Notes: a model not told the origin generated them from the sequence alone. Shown: positions 35,045 to 44,557, numbered from the stretch's first letter. The stretch is 47,839 nt of DNA from Methanobrevibacter sp. (GCF_017432245.1 NZ_JAFRJO010000046.1:1-47839), one strand, 5' to 3'. Numbers and translations: made by a program.

Positions 35045-36371
35045 TAACTCAAATATTAAACTAAGAGATTATCAAATAGAAGCTATCGATTCTTGGTTTA
35101 ATAATGATTGTAGAGGTATTTTTGAAATGGCTACAGGTACAGGAAAGACTTTTACAGCTCTTTCTTGCTTTAAGCAACTTTCAGATACTAAAGACAGATT
35201 ATTAACAGTTATTGCATGTCCTCAATCTCATTTAATAGATCAATGGATAAATGAATTAAAAAAATTTCATGATGGCCCAATTATAACCGCATCTGGAAAG
35301 AATTATAAATGGAAAAAAGATTTTAAAAATTTATATACAGATTATTATTTAGGGCTAGTTGATAAAGCAGTTGTTTTAACAACACATATTTCTTTATCTT
35401 CAGATTATTTCCTAGATACAATTCAAGAATTTGAAGTAGAAATATTGTTAATTGTTGATGAAGTTCATGGGATAGGTTCAGAAAAACAAATGATTGCATT
35501 AAATAATCGTTATGATTATCGTTTAGGCTTAAGTGCAACTCCTGCAAGATGGTTTGATGATTTTGGAACTCATGTTATTGAAGAATTCTTTGGTGGAGTT
35601 GTATTTGAATTTGACATAGAAAGAGCTTTAAATGAGTTTAATCCAGATACTGGAAAGACTTATTTAACTCCTTATATTTATAAACCGATTCTCGTTGATT
35701 TAACTTATGATGAATTTGAAAAATATTCTAATTATAGTAGGAAAATCGCTGTTATGATGGAGGCGGATGAAGAAAAGGATGAAAATGGTGTAAGTTTAGA
35801 GACATATTTCTTTGCTCGTCAGAAAATAATTAACAATGCTGAAGAAAAATACAAAGCATTTATTGATATACTAGAAGAAAAACCAGACATTGATAAATTA
35901 ATTGTATTTTGCTCTCCACAGCAAATAGACAGAGTTCAGGAAATTTTAAATGAAAAAAGGATTATTCCTCAACATAGATTCACTCAAGAGCAATCGGCTA
36001 CAAAGAAGAAAAATGACATATATTCAGAAAGGGAATATTTGCTTAAAAAGTTTGAAGATGGATCTTATAAGGCTTTAGTGGCTATTAAATGTTTAGATGA
36101 AGGTGTTGATGTTCCTTCAGCTGAAAACGCAATTATTATGTCAAGCACTTCAAATCCAAGAGAACACGTCCAAAGAAGAGGTCGTATTTTAAGAAATTCT
36201 CCTGGAAAGGAAAGAGCTATTATTTATGATATTTTGGTATTTCCAAAAGAAACAACTAAAATAGGAGAAAAGATAAGAGAAAAGGAAATCAATAGATACA
36301 TGGGATTTGCATCTAATGCAGAAAATTCATGGGAATGTATTAAATTATTGAAGAAATTAGGAGAATGGTGA
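35034..36371 (+). CDS. SF2 DEAD/DEAH-type helicase
   Basis: This 445-residue helicase has motif Q/I (LRDYQIEAIDSW, ATGTGKTFTAL at 33-43), motif II (VDEVHG near 141), motif III (LGLSATP), motif V (KCLDEGVDVPSA) and motif VI (QRRGRILR). It is a compact ResIII/XPB-like translocase without nuclease or extra domains. It probably couples ATP hydrolysis to movement on double-stranded DNA after recognition by the 940-residue protein, whose gene it overlaps. The stop is followed by GGTGAT and the next small gene within five bases. Confidence 0.92.
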   Translation: MQNSNSNIKLRDYQIEAIDSWFNNDCRGIFEMATGTGKTFTALSCFKQLSDTKDRLLTVIACPQSHLIDQWINELKKFHDGPIITASGKNYKWKKDFKNLYTDYYLGLVDKAVVLTTHISLSSDYFLDTIQEFEVEILLIVDEVHGIGSEKQMIALNNRYDYRLGLSATPARWFDDFGTHVIEEFFGGVVFEFDIERALNEFNPDTGKTYLTPYIYKPILVDLTYDEFEKYSNYSRKIAVMMEADEEKDENGVSLETYFFARQKIINNAEEKYKAFIDILEEKPDIDKLIVFCSPQQIDRVQEILNEKRIIPQHRFTQEQSATKKKNDIYSEREYLLKKFEDGSYKALVAIKCLDEGVDVPSAENAIIMSSTSNPREHVQRRGRILRNSPGKERAIIYDILVFPKETTKIGEKIREKEINRYMGFASNAENSWECIKLLKKLGEW

Positions 36372-36375
36372 TTGT

Positions 36376-36549
36376 ATGGCTTTAAAAGTAGGAAAAAAAC
36401 TAATAGAAGATATTCAGAATTCTGAATATGATGAAAAAACCAAAGCATTCATAATTCAAGCTTTGAGGTTGGAATTTAAAAGAGAAAAAGAGGATATAAG
36501 CCATTATTTTAAAAAATATGATAGTTTAATTGAAAATTTCGTAGATTAA
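36376..36549 (+). CDS. 57-residue operon protein between helicase and SMC genes
   Basis: The protein (MALKVGKKLIEDIQNSEYDEKT, then IIQALRLEFKREKEDISHYF) is charged and wholly helical, with no known domain. GGTGAT lies three bases before the ATG and overlaps the helicase stop region; the next gene starts nine bases past its stop behind GGTGG. These signals and its codon pattern support a real gene. It may bridge the helicase and the SMC ATPase. Confidence 0.75.
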   Translation: MALKVGKKLIEDIQNSEYDEKTKAFIIQALRLEFKREKEDISHYFKKYDSLIENFVD

Positions 36550-36558
36550 GGTGGGAAA

Positions 36559-38535
36559 ATGATACTTAATAGGGTTTCTATTCGTAATTATCGCCAATAT
36601 CGTAATGTTGATATTGATTTTGCCCAAGGTGATGGTAAAAATTTCACAATTATTCAAGGAAATAACGGAACAGGAAAAACCACACTATTAAATTGTTTAA
36701 GTTGGTGTCTTTATGGTTCTGAAATTCATGACTATAAGGATGATTCTTCAATGGAAATATGTAATAATAAAACTGCTAATTTGGCAGTAATTGGAGATAA
36801 AATAAAAGTTAGTGTGGAATTAGAATTTTTAGATGAAGGAGAGATTTTAGCTTTCCATAGAGTAAAAGGGTTCCGTAAAACAGAAACAGGCTTAGTATCA
36901 CAACCTAGTTTGGATAAATTTGAGGTTAAAACACAAGAAGGCAATGATATTAAAGTAAAGGCAAATGATTCATACACAATTGAACGTAAAATTCCTCAAG
37001 CTATTGAAGATTATTTCTTTTTTGATGGAGCTCGTTTAAGCGAATACTTCCAAAAGGAAAAGACAAAAAAAATTAGAGAAACAGTATTTAGCTTATCTCA
37101 ATTAAACTTACTTGAAAATGCTAGTAAAAATTTGATAAAAGTGAAAGATCAGTATATTTCTAAAATAAAGCAATTAGAGCCTAAAATTGGAGGGGCTAGT
37201 GAAAAAGTAAGTGAATATGATAAACAGATTAAAGAAGCAGAAGAGGACTTAGAAAAAACAGAAAACGATCTTAAAGAAATTAAAATAGAAATTGACAACA
37301 TTAATGATGAATTAGTCAACAAAAAATCAACTGAAGTTAGAAAAGATGCAGAAAGAAATATAGTGCTTGATAATGCAATAGACTCAAATAATAAAAAACT
37401 GTCAAAATTAGAAGCTGAAAGAAAAAAGCATGTATTAACTAAATACCCATTCATTTTATCTTATGAGTCTTTTTTGAGTTTTATGGAATTAGGTGAAAAA
37501 TCTAGACAAAAAGGTTATATTCCACCTAAATTTAAAAGAAGTTTCATTCAAGATTTATTAGATGAAGGTAAATGTATTTGTGGTACTGATTTATCAGTTG
37601 ATATAGAACACAGAAAAATGTTAGAACAACTTTTGGAAGAGACTAATCCTTTAACTGATCATGCTGAAGAACTTACAGTTGCTTTAAATCAAGTTAAAGA
37701 AGTTATCATGAAAGACATTCAAAAATTCAAATCTAGATCTTTTGAGATTCATTCCGAGATTCGTTCTATAAATGAAGAGCAAGAAAAATTAATCATTGAA
37801 AAAAGAGATGTGGAGTCTAGATTAACTGATAATCCTCTTGAAGGTATTGAAAGATTAACCAATCGTAGAAAACAATTAAGAACATCAAAGGATAGTAAAG
37901 AAACTAAAATTAAAAATTTAAAATCTCATATAGAAAAATTAGAAGGAGAACGAGGGGAACAACGTAAATTAGTTAATAAAGAGGCACGCTACTCAAAAGA
38001 AATTGAAGAATTCAGAATTAAAAAGGAATTCTGTGAAAATATGAGTAAGTCTACTGAAACTATTTACAAAGATTTAAAAGAAAAAATGAGGGCAAATGTT
38101 CAAGAATTAACTAAAGAAAAATTCATCAAAATCTCTTGGAAAGAAGATGAGTTTGTTGATATAATAATTGACGAGGATTATGAAGTTTTCATTCAAAATA
38201 GGTTAGGTGATTTAGAAAGACCTGGAGATTTATCAGATGGTGAAAAATTATGTTTAGGTCTTTGTTTTATGTCTGCATTACACAATATTTCTGGATTTGA
38301 ACTGCCTATTATTATGGATACTCCTTTAGGTAATTTAGATGTTGATATGAGGCATAACATTGCAGAATTTTTACCTCAATTTGTAGGTGATAAACAAACA
38401 GTTTTACTTGTAACTGGAACCGAGTATACTGATGACTTTAGGGACACTATACATGGTTCAGTTGGAAAAGAATATATGATTGAGTGGAATAATTCTGATG
38501 AAGGTAAAGAGTCTAAGGTGGTTTTAAATGGCTAA
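36559..38535 (+). CDS. DndD-like SMC/Rad50-type ATPase
   Basis: This 658-residue protein has an ABC-type head with Walker A GNNGTGKT (34-41), a DndD-like YFFFDGARLSEYF segment near 154, long coiled coils (about 190-290 and 365-500) around a CICG turn at 339-341, signature LSDGEKLCLGL, and Walker B LPIIMDTPLGNLD near 582-594. It resembles DndD of phosphorothioation systems and other SMC-like defence ATPases. DndA and DndC are absent, so DNA sulphur modification is unlikely. The hook is CxC where Rad50 has CxxC. It overlaps the next gene by eight bases. Confidence 0.9.
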   Translation: MILNRVSIRNYRQYRNVDIDFAQGDGKNFTIIQGNNGTGKTTLLNCLSWCLYGSEIHDYKDDSSMEICNNKTANLAVIGDKIKVSVELEFLDEGEILAFHRVKGFRKTETGLVSQPSLDKFEVKTQEGNDIKVKANDSYTIERKIPQAIEDYFFFDGARLSEYFQKEKTKKIRETVFSLSQLNLLENASKNLIKVKDQYISKIKQLEPKIGGASEKVSEYDKQIKEAEEDLEKTENDLKEIKIEIDNINDELVNKKSTEVRKDAERNIVLDNAIDSNNKKLSKLEAERKKHVLTKYPFILSYESFLSFMELGEKSRQKGYIPPKFKRSFIQDLLDEGKCICGTDLSVDIEHRKMLEQLLEETNPLTDHAEELTVALNQVKEVIMKDIQKFKSRSFEIHSEIRSINEEQEKLIIEKRDVESRLTDNPLEGIERLTNRRKQLRTSKDSKETKIKNLKSHIEKLEGERGEQRKLVNKEARYSKEIEEFRIKKEFCENMSKSTETIYKDLKEKMRANVQELTKEKFIKISWKEDEFVDIIIDEDYEVFIQNRLGDLERPGDLSDGEKLCLGLCFMSALHNISGFELPIIMDTPLGNLDVDMRHNIAEFLPQFVGDKQTVLLVTGTEYTDDFRDTIHGSVGKEYMIEWNNSDEGKESKVVLNG

Positions 38536-38947
38536 AGTAAATGAAAGAAGGATTAATTATAATGAAGATGATTATGAAACTTTAAAAAGATTAATGGTTG
38601 AAGAACCTTTTAGAAGTTTAAATCTCATAGATATTTTTGCAATTTCCTTAATATATGGGAAAAAAGCAGGAATAAGAACTCCTTTGGATAAGAAAAAAAC
38701 TGGCCGTATACGTCAAACAACAATTGAAAATTCTAATGTTCATTATTTAATGATGGCCGTTGCTGTTGAGGAAACAGGGAGTTTTGAAGTTTTAGCTAAA
38801 CGTAATGATTACTTTAAAATATGTGAAGAATATGCAAAAACTGGCCTATCTCTTTTAGAAGAAGATTTCATTGAAAATCCTAAAGGATTATTAGATGATT
38901 TAGAGCTTGAAGCATTAAAATATTTTGATAAGTTTATAAAACAATAA
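38528..38947 (+). CDS. 139-residue helical operon protein
   Basis: I do not recognise a family. The protein (MAKVNERRINYNEDDYETLKRL, LNLIDIFAISLIYGKKAG, TIENSNVHYLMMAVAVEETGSF) is basic at the N-terminus and helical. Size, position after the DndD-like gene and a conserved-looking helical core recall DndE, but the sequence does not show DndE motifs, so equivalence is only a structural guess. AAGGTGG precedes its ATG, which lies inside the SMC gene end. Confidence 0.7.
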   Translation: MAKVNERRINYNEDDYETLKRLMVEEPFRSLNLIDIFAISLIYGKKAGIRTPLDKKKTGRIRQTTIENSNVHYLMMAVAVEETGSFEVLAKRNDYFKICEEYAKTGLSLLEEDFIENPKGLLDDLELEALKYFDKFIKQ

Positions 38948-38968
38948 TTTTTATTTTAAAGTGATTTT

Positions 38969-39391
38969 ATGTCCGAATTTAAAGATTTCTATGATACTTT
39001 AATAGAAAACTTAGAGGGATACGAGGGTGAATACGCATACTTTATCAATTGTGGCCCTAATTTATTTAATCTCTTATGCGACCTTCTTTCGCAAGAGGAA
39101 ATTAATAGACAGATGAGATTAGAAATTAGTGCAGCTATTGCATATTATGTTGCTCCAGATGATATCATCCCAGAGGAAATATATGGCCCTTATGGTTATA
39201 TTGATGATATCTTCGTATCTGTTTATGTTTTAAGAAAAGTAGCCAAACAATTTGGCTATGATTTTCTTCAAAATTTATGGAATCATGAAACTGATGTTAA
39301 AGAAGTTATGGATGATTGTTATGATAATTCTTTAGAATTATTGGAAGACAAAGTTCACCCAGTCTTATCTTATGTTGGTTTGATGGATTAA
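38969..39391 (+). CDS. YkvA/DUF1232 domain protein
   Basis: This 140-residue protein has the DUF1232 signature near 50-85: SAAIAYYVAPDDIIPEEIYGPYGYIDDIFVSVYVLRKV. In many YkvA proteins the segment is hydrophobic and membrane-associated; here it is only mildly so. DUF1232 genes recur beside restriction and helicase genes, but the function is unknown; a membrane-directed effector is one possibility. AAGTGAT is three bases before the ATG. It is the last gene of the operon, followed by a 139-base gap with a promoter. Confidence 0.8.
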   Translation: MSEFKDFYDTLIENLEGYEGEYAYFINCGPNLFNLLCDLLSQEEINRQMRLEISAAIAYYVAPDDIIPEEIYGPYGYIDDIFVSVYVLRKVAKQFGYDFLQNLWNHETDVKEVMDDCYDNSLELLEDKVHPVLSYVGLMD

Positions 39392-39438
39392 CTTTTTTTA
39401 TTTTTTATTTTTTTTAAATTGATATCATCTTTTTTTTT

Positions 39439-39472
39439 AAAAAATTTTATATTTTATAAATAGTAAACTATA
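39439..39472 (+). promoter_or_regulatory. Promoter of the McrBC operon, identical to that of the AspBHI-like gene
   Basis: All 34 bases equal 26038-26071, and after one mismatch five more match. It includes a TTTATAAA box and ATAGTAAACT. Its end lies 58 bases before the proposed start at 39531, against 53 bases before the ATG at 26125. Confidence 0.75.
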
Positions 39473-39530
39473 TATTAACTGTTAGTTAATTAACAAATAT
39501 TTTTATTATAAACATAAAGGGGACTTACTT

Positions 39531-42500
39531 ATTTTAAAACAAGATATAAGACAAATATTAGATGAATATCTAGTATCTAGGAAAACTTATGATTCTTCAA
39601 AAAATCCTATTTTTAAATTTATTAAAAATGATTTTAAACGAGATTTAGAACGTGCTTTAGGTGAAAATTTTTCTATAGATTCCTATTCTAGAACTAAAGA
39701 TTTAGGAACCATTCCTCGTGTAAAAATTATTGATAACACTGTTGCTGATCAAGATTTTTACTTAAATCTAATGTATTATTTTAAAGCGGACATGTCTGGA
39801 TTATATTTAATATTAAAAGTTCCATATGAAAGAAAAACTAAAACCAAATATGGTAAATATTATGCTAATTATCTTAGAAATAAATCAAATTACATTAGGG
39901 AGTTTTTAGAAGAAAACGGTAAACTTGAAGAAAATTTAGTTTTCAGTGTAGATTTAGCTGAAAACAGAGTTAAATCAAAGTTACATGATAGTGCAACAAT
40001 AGTGGCTAAATATTATGATAAGTATACTATTCCATCTACAGAGGATTTAGTTTTGGATATAAAACGATTTTCAGATTTACGTAAATTTGTTTTAAATAAT
40101 TATACAGATCAAATTGACATCTCTGTTGATGAATGGGTCTCTGCTTTAGAAAATAATACTGTAATTGATAATAAAATGTTCAGTATTCTTGAAATCATGT
40201 ATGATATAGTAGATTATCAAGTTACTACTGGTCAATTAATTAAAATAAGAGAAAAATTAGGTTTTAGTAATGAGAAATCCTATAACAGTACAATTATTGC
40301 TAATTCAAATAGAGTAAAGAATTTTTTAAACAAGAAAGCAGTTTATAATAAAGACGGGACTGAAAATTATTGGATGAGATTTTTTTATGGATCAGAGGTC
40401 AGAGCAAGGAATAAAGGTAAAACAGGAAAAGCATTCCAGTTCACATTAAAAGATGAATTGATAGAAGCTTTAGGAAAAGCTAATAGAAATAAGGATGAAG
40501 TTGATGTATTTGAAAATGTTTATGATAATGATATAGAAGAAGATTTTATTGAAACTGAAAGGGTAGATGATATGGCTGAAGAAAAATTATTTAATTCATT
40601 TTATGATTATCTTTTGTATAAAGGATATTTCTTTGATAAGGAAACAATTGAAAATTACTTATTGTCTTTAAAAGCTAAACCATTTGCTATTTTGACAGGT
40701 AATTCAGGGACTGGAAAAACCAAATTGTCTCAGCTATTTGCTCAATATCTTACAGATAATCATCCCTTAGAAAATGAAGACACTATCAGTTCTATTAATA
40801 CTGAAGTTTTAGTTGGAAAATCCTCTGAAAGTGGGGGATGGTCTTTAAATAGAAATGATATAAAAGATTTAATTCCAATTGATGAACTTGAGAATAGTTA
40901 TTCAATTGTTGTTGATGGTGTTCCTGCAAATGCAAATTTAAAATTAAATCCTCGTTTATTCTACAAAGGAGATGAATTAAAGCGACATCTTGCGGAATTG
41001 GCAAATGAAGATGAGAAGCAAAAGGTTCCTTTAGAAATATTATTAGATGAGGATATCACAAATTTTAAAGCCGATAAAAATTATAATAATGAAGATTATT
41101 TTTATACACAACATTTTCAAAAAGGTAATGATTTTGGGGAATATTATGTAGAATTGACCAAGAGTTCAAAACAATTTGCAAAAAACTTTGAAGATGAATT
41201 TAGTAAAACTCTTTATCCCTTTGATGAATATTATGGTACTTGCCTTGTTGAATTAAATCGTAAAGTACAAATGGCGGATGTTGTATATGAACCTTGGATT
41301 AGTTTTAAAGAAAATGAGGAGATAATAGAATATATAAAAAGTAATTATCCGAAAGGCAATGACTCAAATATTAATATTAAATTCAATTCCAAAGATATTT
41401 CAAAATGTTTAATAGAAGATTTTATTAAAAGTAATGAAATTTTGGAGGGTTTTTTAGAAAACAATAATTTAAAAAGAATAAAATTACCGCTTAAAAGAAA
41501 AGATTTCCCTGGAGATATATCTGATTTTGTTCCATTAAGGCACGAAACTCGTTGTAGGGTTATTGTTGATGACAAAATATTTGGTGAAGCAATTTTTAGA
41601 TTATACATCATGTTTAAATTAAATGATGAGAATTCAATTGGTGAAGGCAAATCTGTTTATGTAAGAATACATCCTAATACTTTTGAATATAAAAAAAATA
41701 GAACATCTAATTTTGTTACTTTTGGAGAATTTATTGATTATGTAACCTATAAAAATAAAACAGGAATTGATTTATTATTTGGCCATCAAGAAGATTTGAA
41801 GAGAGATATTTTAGAAAAAAGGGGTGGAAATAATTATAAACAAAATAGTCCTAATTATAAAATAATCCCAGTAGGTGCTAATTGGACGGAAAACAGACAC
41901 ATAATAGGCTATTACAATGTAATTACAAATGAATACCAATCCACACCTGCATATGATTTAATAAAAGCTGCAAATAATTCTACAGAACCATATTTCCTCA
42001 TACTAGATGAAATGAACTTATCTCATGTAGAACGTTACTTTGCTGACTTCCTATCAGCTATTGAAAGTGGAGAGAAAATCCCACTATATGGAGAAAAAGA
42101 ACTCACTCTACCTGAAAACCTATTCATCATAGGTACGGTGAATGTAGATGAAACCACTTACATGTTCTCTCCAAAGGTTTTGGATCGTGCTAATGTTATT
42201 GAGTTTGAGACTTATTCTGCTTCTGATTACATGAATAATAAAATCAATCTCACAGCACCAAGTGGAAACATATCCTACTTGGAAAATCCATTGGCAGGAA
42301 ATGAGATTCGTTCTTATGGAATAGATGAACTAAGGAATCTATTCGATGAAGTGGAATATGAAGGAGAAGCATTCTGGAATTTATTGACTAATGAAATCTA
42401 TGAGTTCCAAAAAATATTAAAGGAATCTGGGTTTGATTTTGGATTCAGAGTCATCAATGAAATAGTACGTTTTATGGCTGTAGCATGGGAATATGAAGGT

Positions 42501-42737
42501 GAACCTGATGAGTTTGTTAATTGGACTCGCTACTTTGATGCATGCATAAAGCAAAAGTTACTTCCTAAATTACACGGTTCTGAAAAAATTATTGGAGAAA
42601 CCTTAGATAAATTATATGCTAAATCTGTAGGTAATCATTTAACATATGAAACATCCAAATATCCTGAATCTGCTCGTAAATTAAAAGAAATGAAGGATAT
42701 TTTAACTAAACAACGCTATGTATCATTTATTAATTAG
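39531..42737 (+). CDS. McrB-like AAA+ GTPase with DUF3578 N-terminal domain, apparent AUU start
   Basis: The protein of about 1068 residues starts with an MrcB/DUF3578-type domain (DIRQILDEYLVSRKTY to FYLNLMYYFKADMSGLYLIL). It continues with a Walker A GNSGTGKTKLSQLF near 390, an unusually long insertion of about 400 residues, then VGANWTENRHIIGYYN, Walker B FLILDEMNLSHVERYF near 822 and the McrB-type GTVNVDETTYMFSPKVLDRA. The first canonical start, ATG 39771, would cut off 80 residues of the N-terminal domain. No ATG, GTG or TTG lies upstream before a stop; ATT 39531, eight bases after GGGG, is the best start. It should form the motor of a modification-dependent restriction complex with the next gene. 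Confidence 0.85.
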   Translation: MLKQDIRQILDEYLVSRKTYDSSKNPIFKFIKNDFKRDLERALGENFSIDSYSRTKDLGTIPRVKIIDNTVADQDFYLNLMYYFKADMSGLYLILKVPYERKTKTKYGKYYANYLRNKSNYIREFLEENGKLEENLVFSVDLAENRVKSKLHDSATIVAKYYDKYTIPSTEDLVLDIKRFSDLRKFVLNNYTDQIDISVDEWVSALENNTVIDNKMFSILEIMYDIVDYQVTTGQLIKIREKLGFSNEKSYNSTIIANSNRVKNFLNKKAVYNKDGTENYWMRFFYGSEVRARNKGKTGKAFQFTLKDELIEALGKANRNKDEVDVFENVYDNDIEEDFIETERVDDMAEEKLFNSFYDYLLYKGYFFDKETIENYLLSLKAKPFAILTGNSGTGKTKLSQLFAQYLTDNHPLENEDTISSINTEVLVGKSSESGGWSLNRNDIKDLIPIDELENSYSIVVDGVPANANLKLNPRLFYKGDELKRHLAELANEDEKQKVPLEILLDEDITNFKADKNYNNEDYFYTQHFQKGNDFGEYYVELTKSSKQFAKNFEDEFSKTLYPFDEYYGTCLVELNRKVQMADVVYEPWISFKENEEIIEYIKSNYPKGNDSNINIKFNSKDISKCLIEDFIKSNEILEGFLENNNLKRIKLPLKRKDFPGDISDFVPLRHETRCRVIVDDKIFGEAIFRLYIMFKLNDENSIGEGKSVYVRIHPNTFEYKKNRTSNFVTFGEFIDYVTYKNKTGIDLLFGHQEDLKRDILEKRGGNNYKQNSPNYKIIPVGANWTENRHIIGYYNVITNEYQSTPAYDLIKAANNSTEPYFLILDEMNLSHVERYFADFLSAIESGEKIPLYGEKELTLPENLFIIGTVNVDETTYMFSPKVLDRANVIEFETYSASDYMNNKINLTAPSGNISYLENPLAGNEIRSYGIDELRNLFDEVEYEGEAFWNLLTNEIYEFQKILKESGFDFGFRVINEIVRFMAVAWEYEGEPDEFVNWTRYFDACIKQKLLPKLHGSEKIIGETLDKLYAKSVGNHLTYETSKYPESARKLKEMKDILTKQRYVSFIN

Positions 42738-42753
42738 ATTTATGGGTTAAAGT

Positions 42754-44553
42754 ATGGAACAGTATATTAAAATAAAAGCTCATAATGATGAAGGAGAGCT
42801 TTTAGGAACTATCAAACTTTCAATTGGACTGGAACGTTCTACTAAATCCACAAGGACTATTGTAGATTTTAATAAGGAAATCAAACTAGACAATTCCATA
42901 TACAATATACCTTCTAATGCCTCTCTTATTTTATATAATGTTCCATTAGTATATGAATATGACAATAAGACTCCAATTCAATTTTACAAAAACAGTGAAA
43001 ACAATATCAATATAATGCTGTTAGAGGAATTCAGATATAACTTAAGTTTTAAGCCAAACTATAAGTTGGATAAGGAATTCAAGGATTTAGATGTTTTCCA
43101 CTCCATATTGAAATTTGAAGCTACAGTTTTAGAGCTCTTTCCGCATAGTTATAATGGATTCTTATCCTTTGGGTCTTATGTTGGAAAAAGCTATTTTGAT
43201 ATTTATGAAAACAATAAATCCATTTTCAAAATTCCATTTGAAGTTCGTTCTCGCAAAATCGATTATGCAACTGAATATGCGGCTATGATAGGGGATTTGT
43301 CCAAATACTCTCAAAGTCTGATATACGAATCATCTTCACCATTATCCCAACTTTTTGATTTAGATAGTATACAGGATAAGTCAAGCTATGAGGAATTCAT
43401 GCTGCTTGAATACTTATTTAAGGATGAAAACTTGCCATCCACTATCGAATATCTTTCCCGAAACTTGTATTCAGCACTAATTGATACAAAAGAGGAAGTT
43501 CCTACATCATTTGCATCCAATATAAATCCAAGTGATTTGATAGATGTATTCTCTAATTCTGATAATTTGACAAAGACAAATGATCCTGATTCCATATGGC
43601 ATAAGCGAACAAAAGGTCATATTCCACTAAAGATTAATGAGACAAAATACATTGATAATATTGATGTTCCTGAAAATCGTTTTTATAAGAACTTTTTGGA
43701 ATCAATTGAGAATTTAATCAATCAATTATTGAAAAAAGTCCCAGAAGGATACATTAAAGACAAGCTTCAAGTATACAAAGAAACAATAAGCGCATATCTA
43801 TCACAGAGATACTTTAAGGATATCGGCATGATGGATTATGTGCCTTTAAATTCACAGCTTCTTCAAAAAAAGGAGGGGTATCGTGATATCCTCCAATACT
43901 ATCTGATGTTTGAGTTAGGTTTCAAGCTGAAATGGGATGAAGTCACCGATGTATTCAAAGGAAATGAGAAAAAGGTCTTTGAGCTTTATGAGTATTGGTG
44001 CTATTTTGAACTGGCAGACATGATTAGCAATATTTGTGATTCTACAATAGATTTCAATGACATTTTCTCCCTTAGTGAAGATAATATGACAATATCATTA
44101 AGAGAGGGTATTGTCAAGAAATTCTTTTTCAATGCAAATTATGATAGTATAAGAATAGATTTATTGTATAACAAAACTTTTAGAAAAAGCAAATTCAGTG
44201 ACTATAATTCTTATTCAGTCAATTTAAGGCCAGATTACAGTTTAGTAATTCATATTGGAGAAGAAAGATACATTATTCATTTTGATGCAAAATACAAGTT
44301 GAACATCAATGAGGAATCCTTCAAGAATGAGGATGTTGTAAAGATGCATGCCTACAAGGATGCTATTGCAGATACAATTGGTGCTTATGTTCTTTATCCT
44401 GGAGAAAAAAAGAGATTATATCATGAAGATGAAATGAAATTGAAGTCAGTAGGGGCATTTCCATTAAATCCCGGAAAAACATCAGACAATAGAAAAGAAT
44501 TGGTTGATTTTATTCATAATAAGATTTTGGATTTAAGCGATTTAAACAATTAA
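42754..44553 (+). CDS. McrC-like DUF2357/PD-(D/E)XK nuclease subunit
   Basis: This 599-residue protein has a beta-rich N-terminal region (1-230) of the DUF2357 type, a helical middle (NRFYKNFLESIENLINQLL), and a C-terminal nuclease: a WCYFELADMI helix, LRPDYSLVIH, then IIHFDAKYKL, giving the D-x(n)-DAK active site. This is the architecture of McrC partners of large McrB-like GTPases. Sixteen bases separate it from the mcrB-like gene. With it, the pair should cleave modified DNA; target modification is unknown. Base composition is visibly less AT-rich than in the first two thirds of the partner gene. Confidence 0.85.
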   Translation: MEQYIKIKAHNDEGELLGTIKLSIGLERSTKSTRTIVDFNKEIKLDNSIYNIPSNASLILYNVPLVYEYDNKTPIQFYKNSENNINIMLLEEFRYNLSFKPNYKLDKEFKDLDVFHSILKFEATVLELFPHSYNGFLSFGSYVGKSYFDIYENNKSIFKIPFEVRSRKIDYATEYAAMIGDLSKYSQSLIYESSSPLSQLFDLDSIQDKSSYEEFMLLEYLFKDENLPSTIEYLSRNLYSALIDTKEEVPTSFASNINPSDLIDVFSNSDNLTKTNDPDSIWHKRTKGHIPLKINETKYIDNIDVPENRFYKNFLESIENLINQLLKKVPEGYIKDKLQVYKETISAYLSQRYFKDIGMMDYVPLNSQLLQKKEGYRDILQYYLMFELGFKLKWDEVTDVFKGNEKKVFELYEYWCYFELADMISNICDSTIDFNDIFSLSEDNMTISLREGIVKKFFFNANYDSIRIDLLYNKTFRKSKFSDYNSYSVNLRPDYSLVIHIGEERYIIHFDAKYKLNINEESFKNEDVVKMHAYKDAIADTIGAYVLYPGEKKRLYHEDEMKLKSVGAFPLNPGKTSDNRKELVDFIHNKILDLSDLNN

Positions 44554-44557
44554 CTTT

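Noticed and set aside
36559-39391. DNA phosphorothioation (Dnd/Ssp/Pbe) system
   Set aside because: The SMC protein is DndD-like, but no cysteine desulfurase (DndA) or PAPS-reductase-like DndC is encoded in the window, and the 139-residue protein shows no DndE motif.
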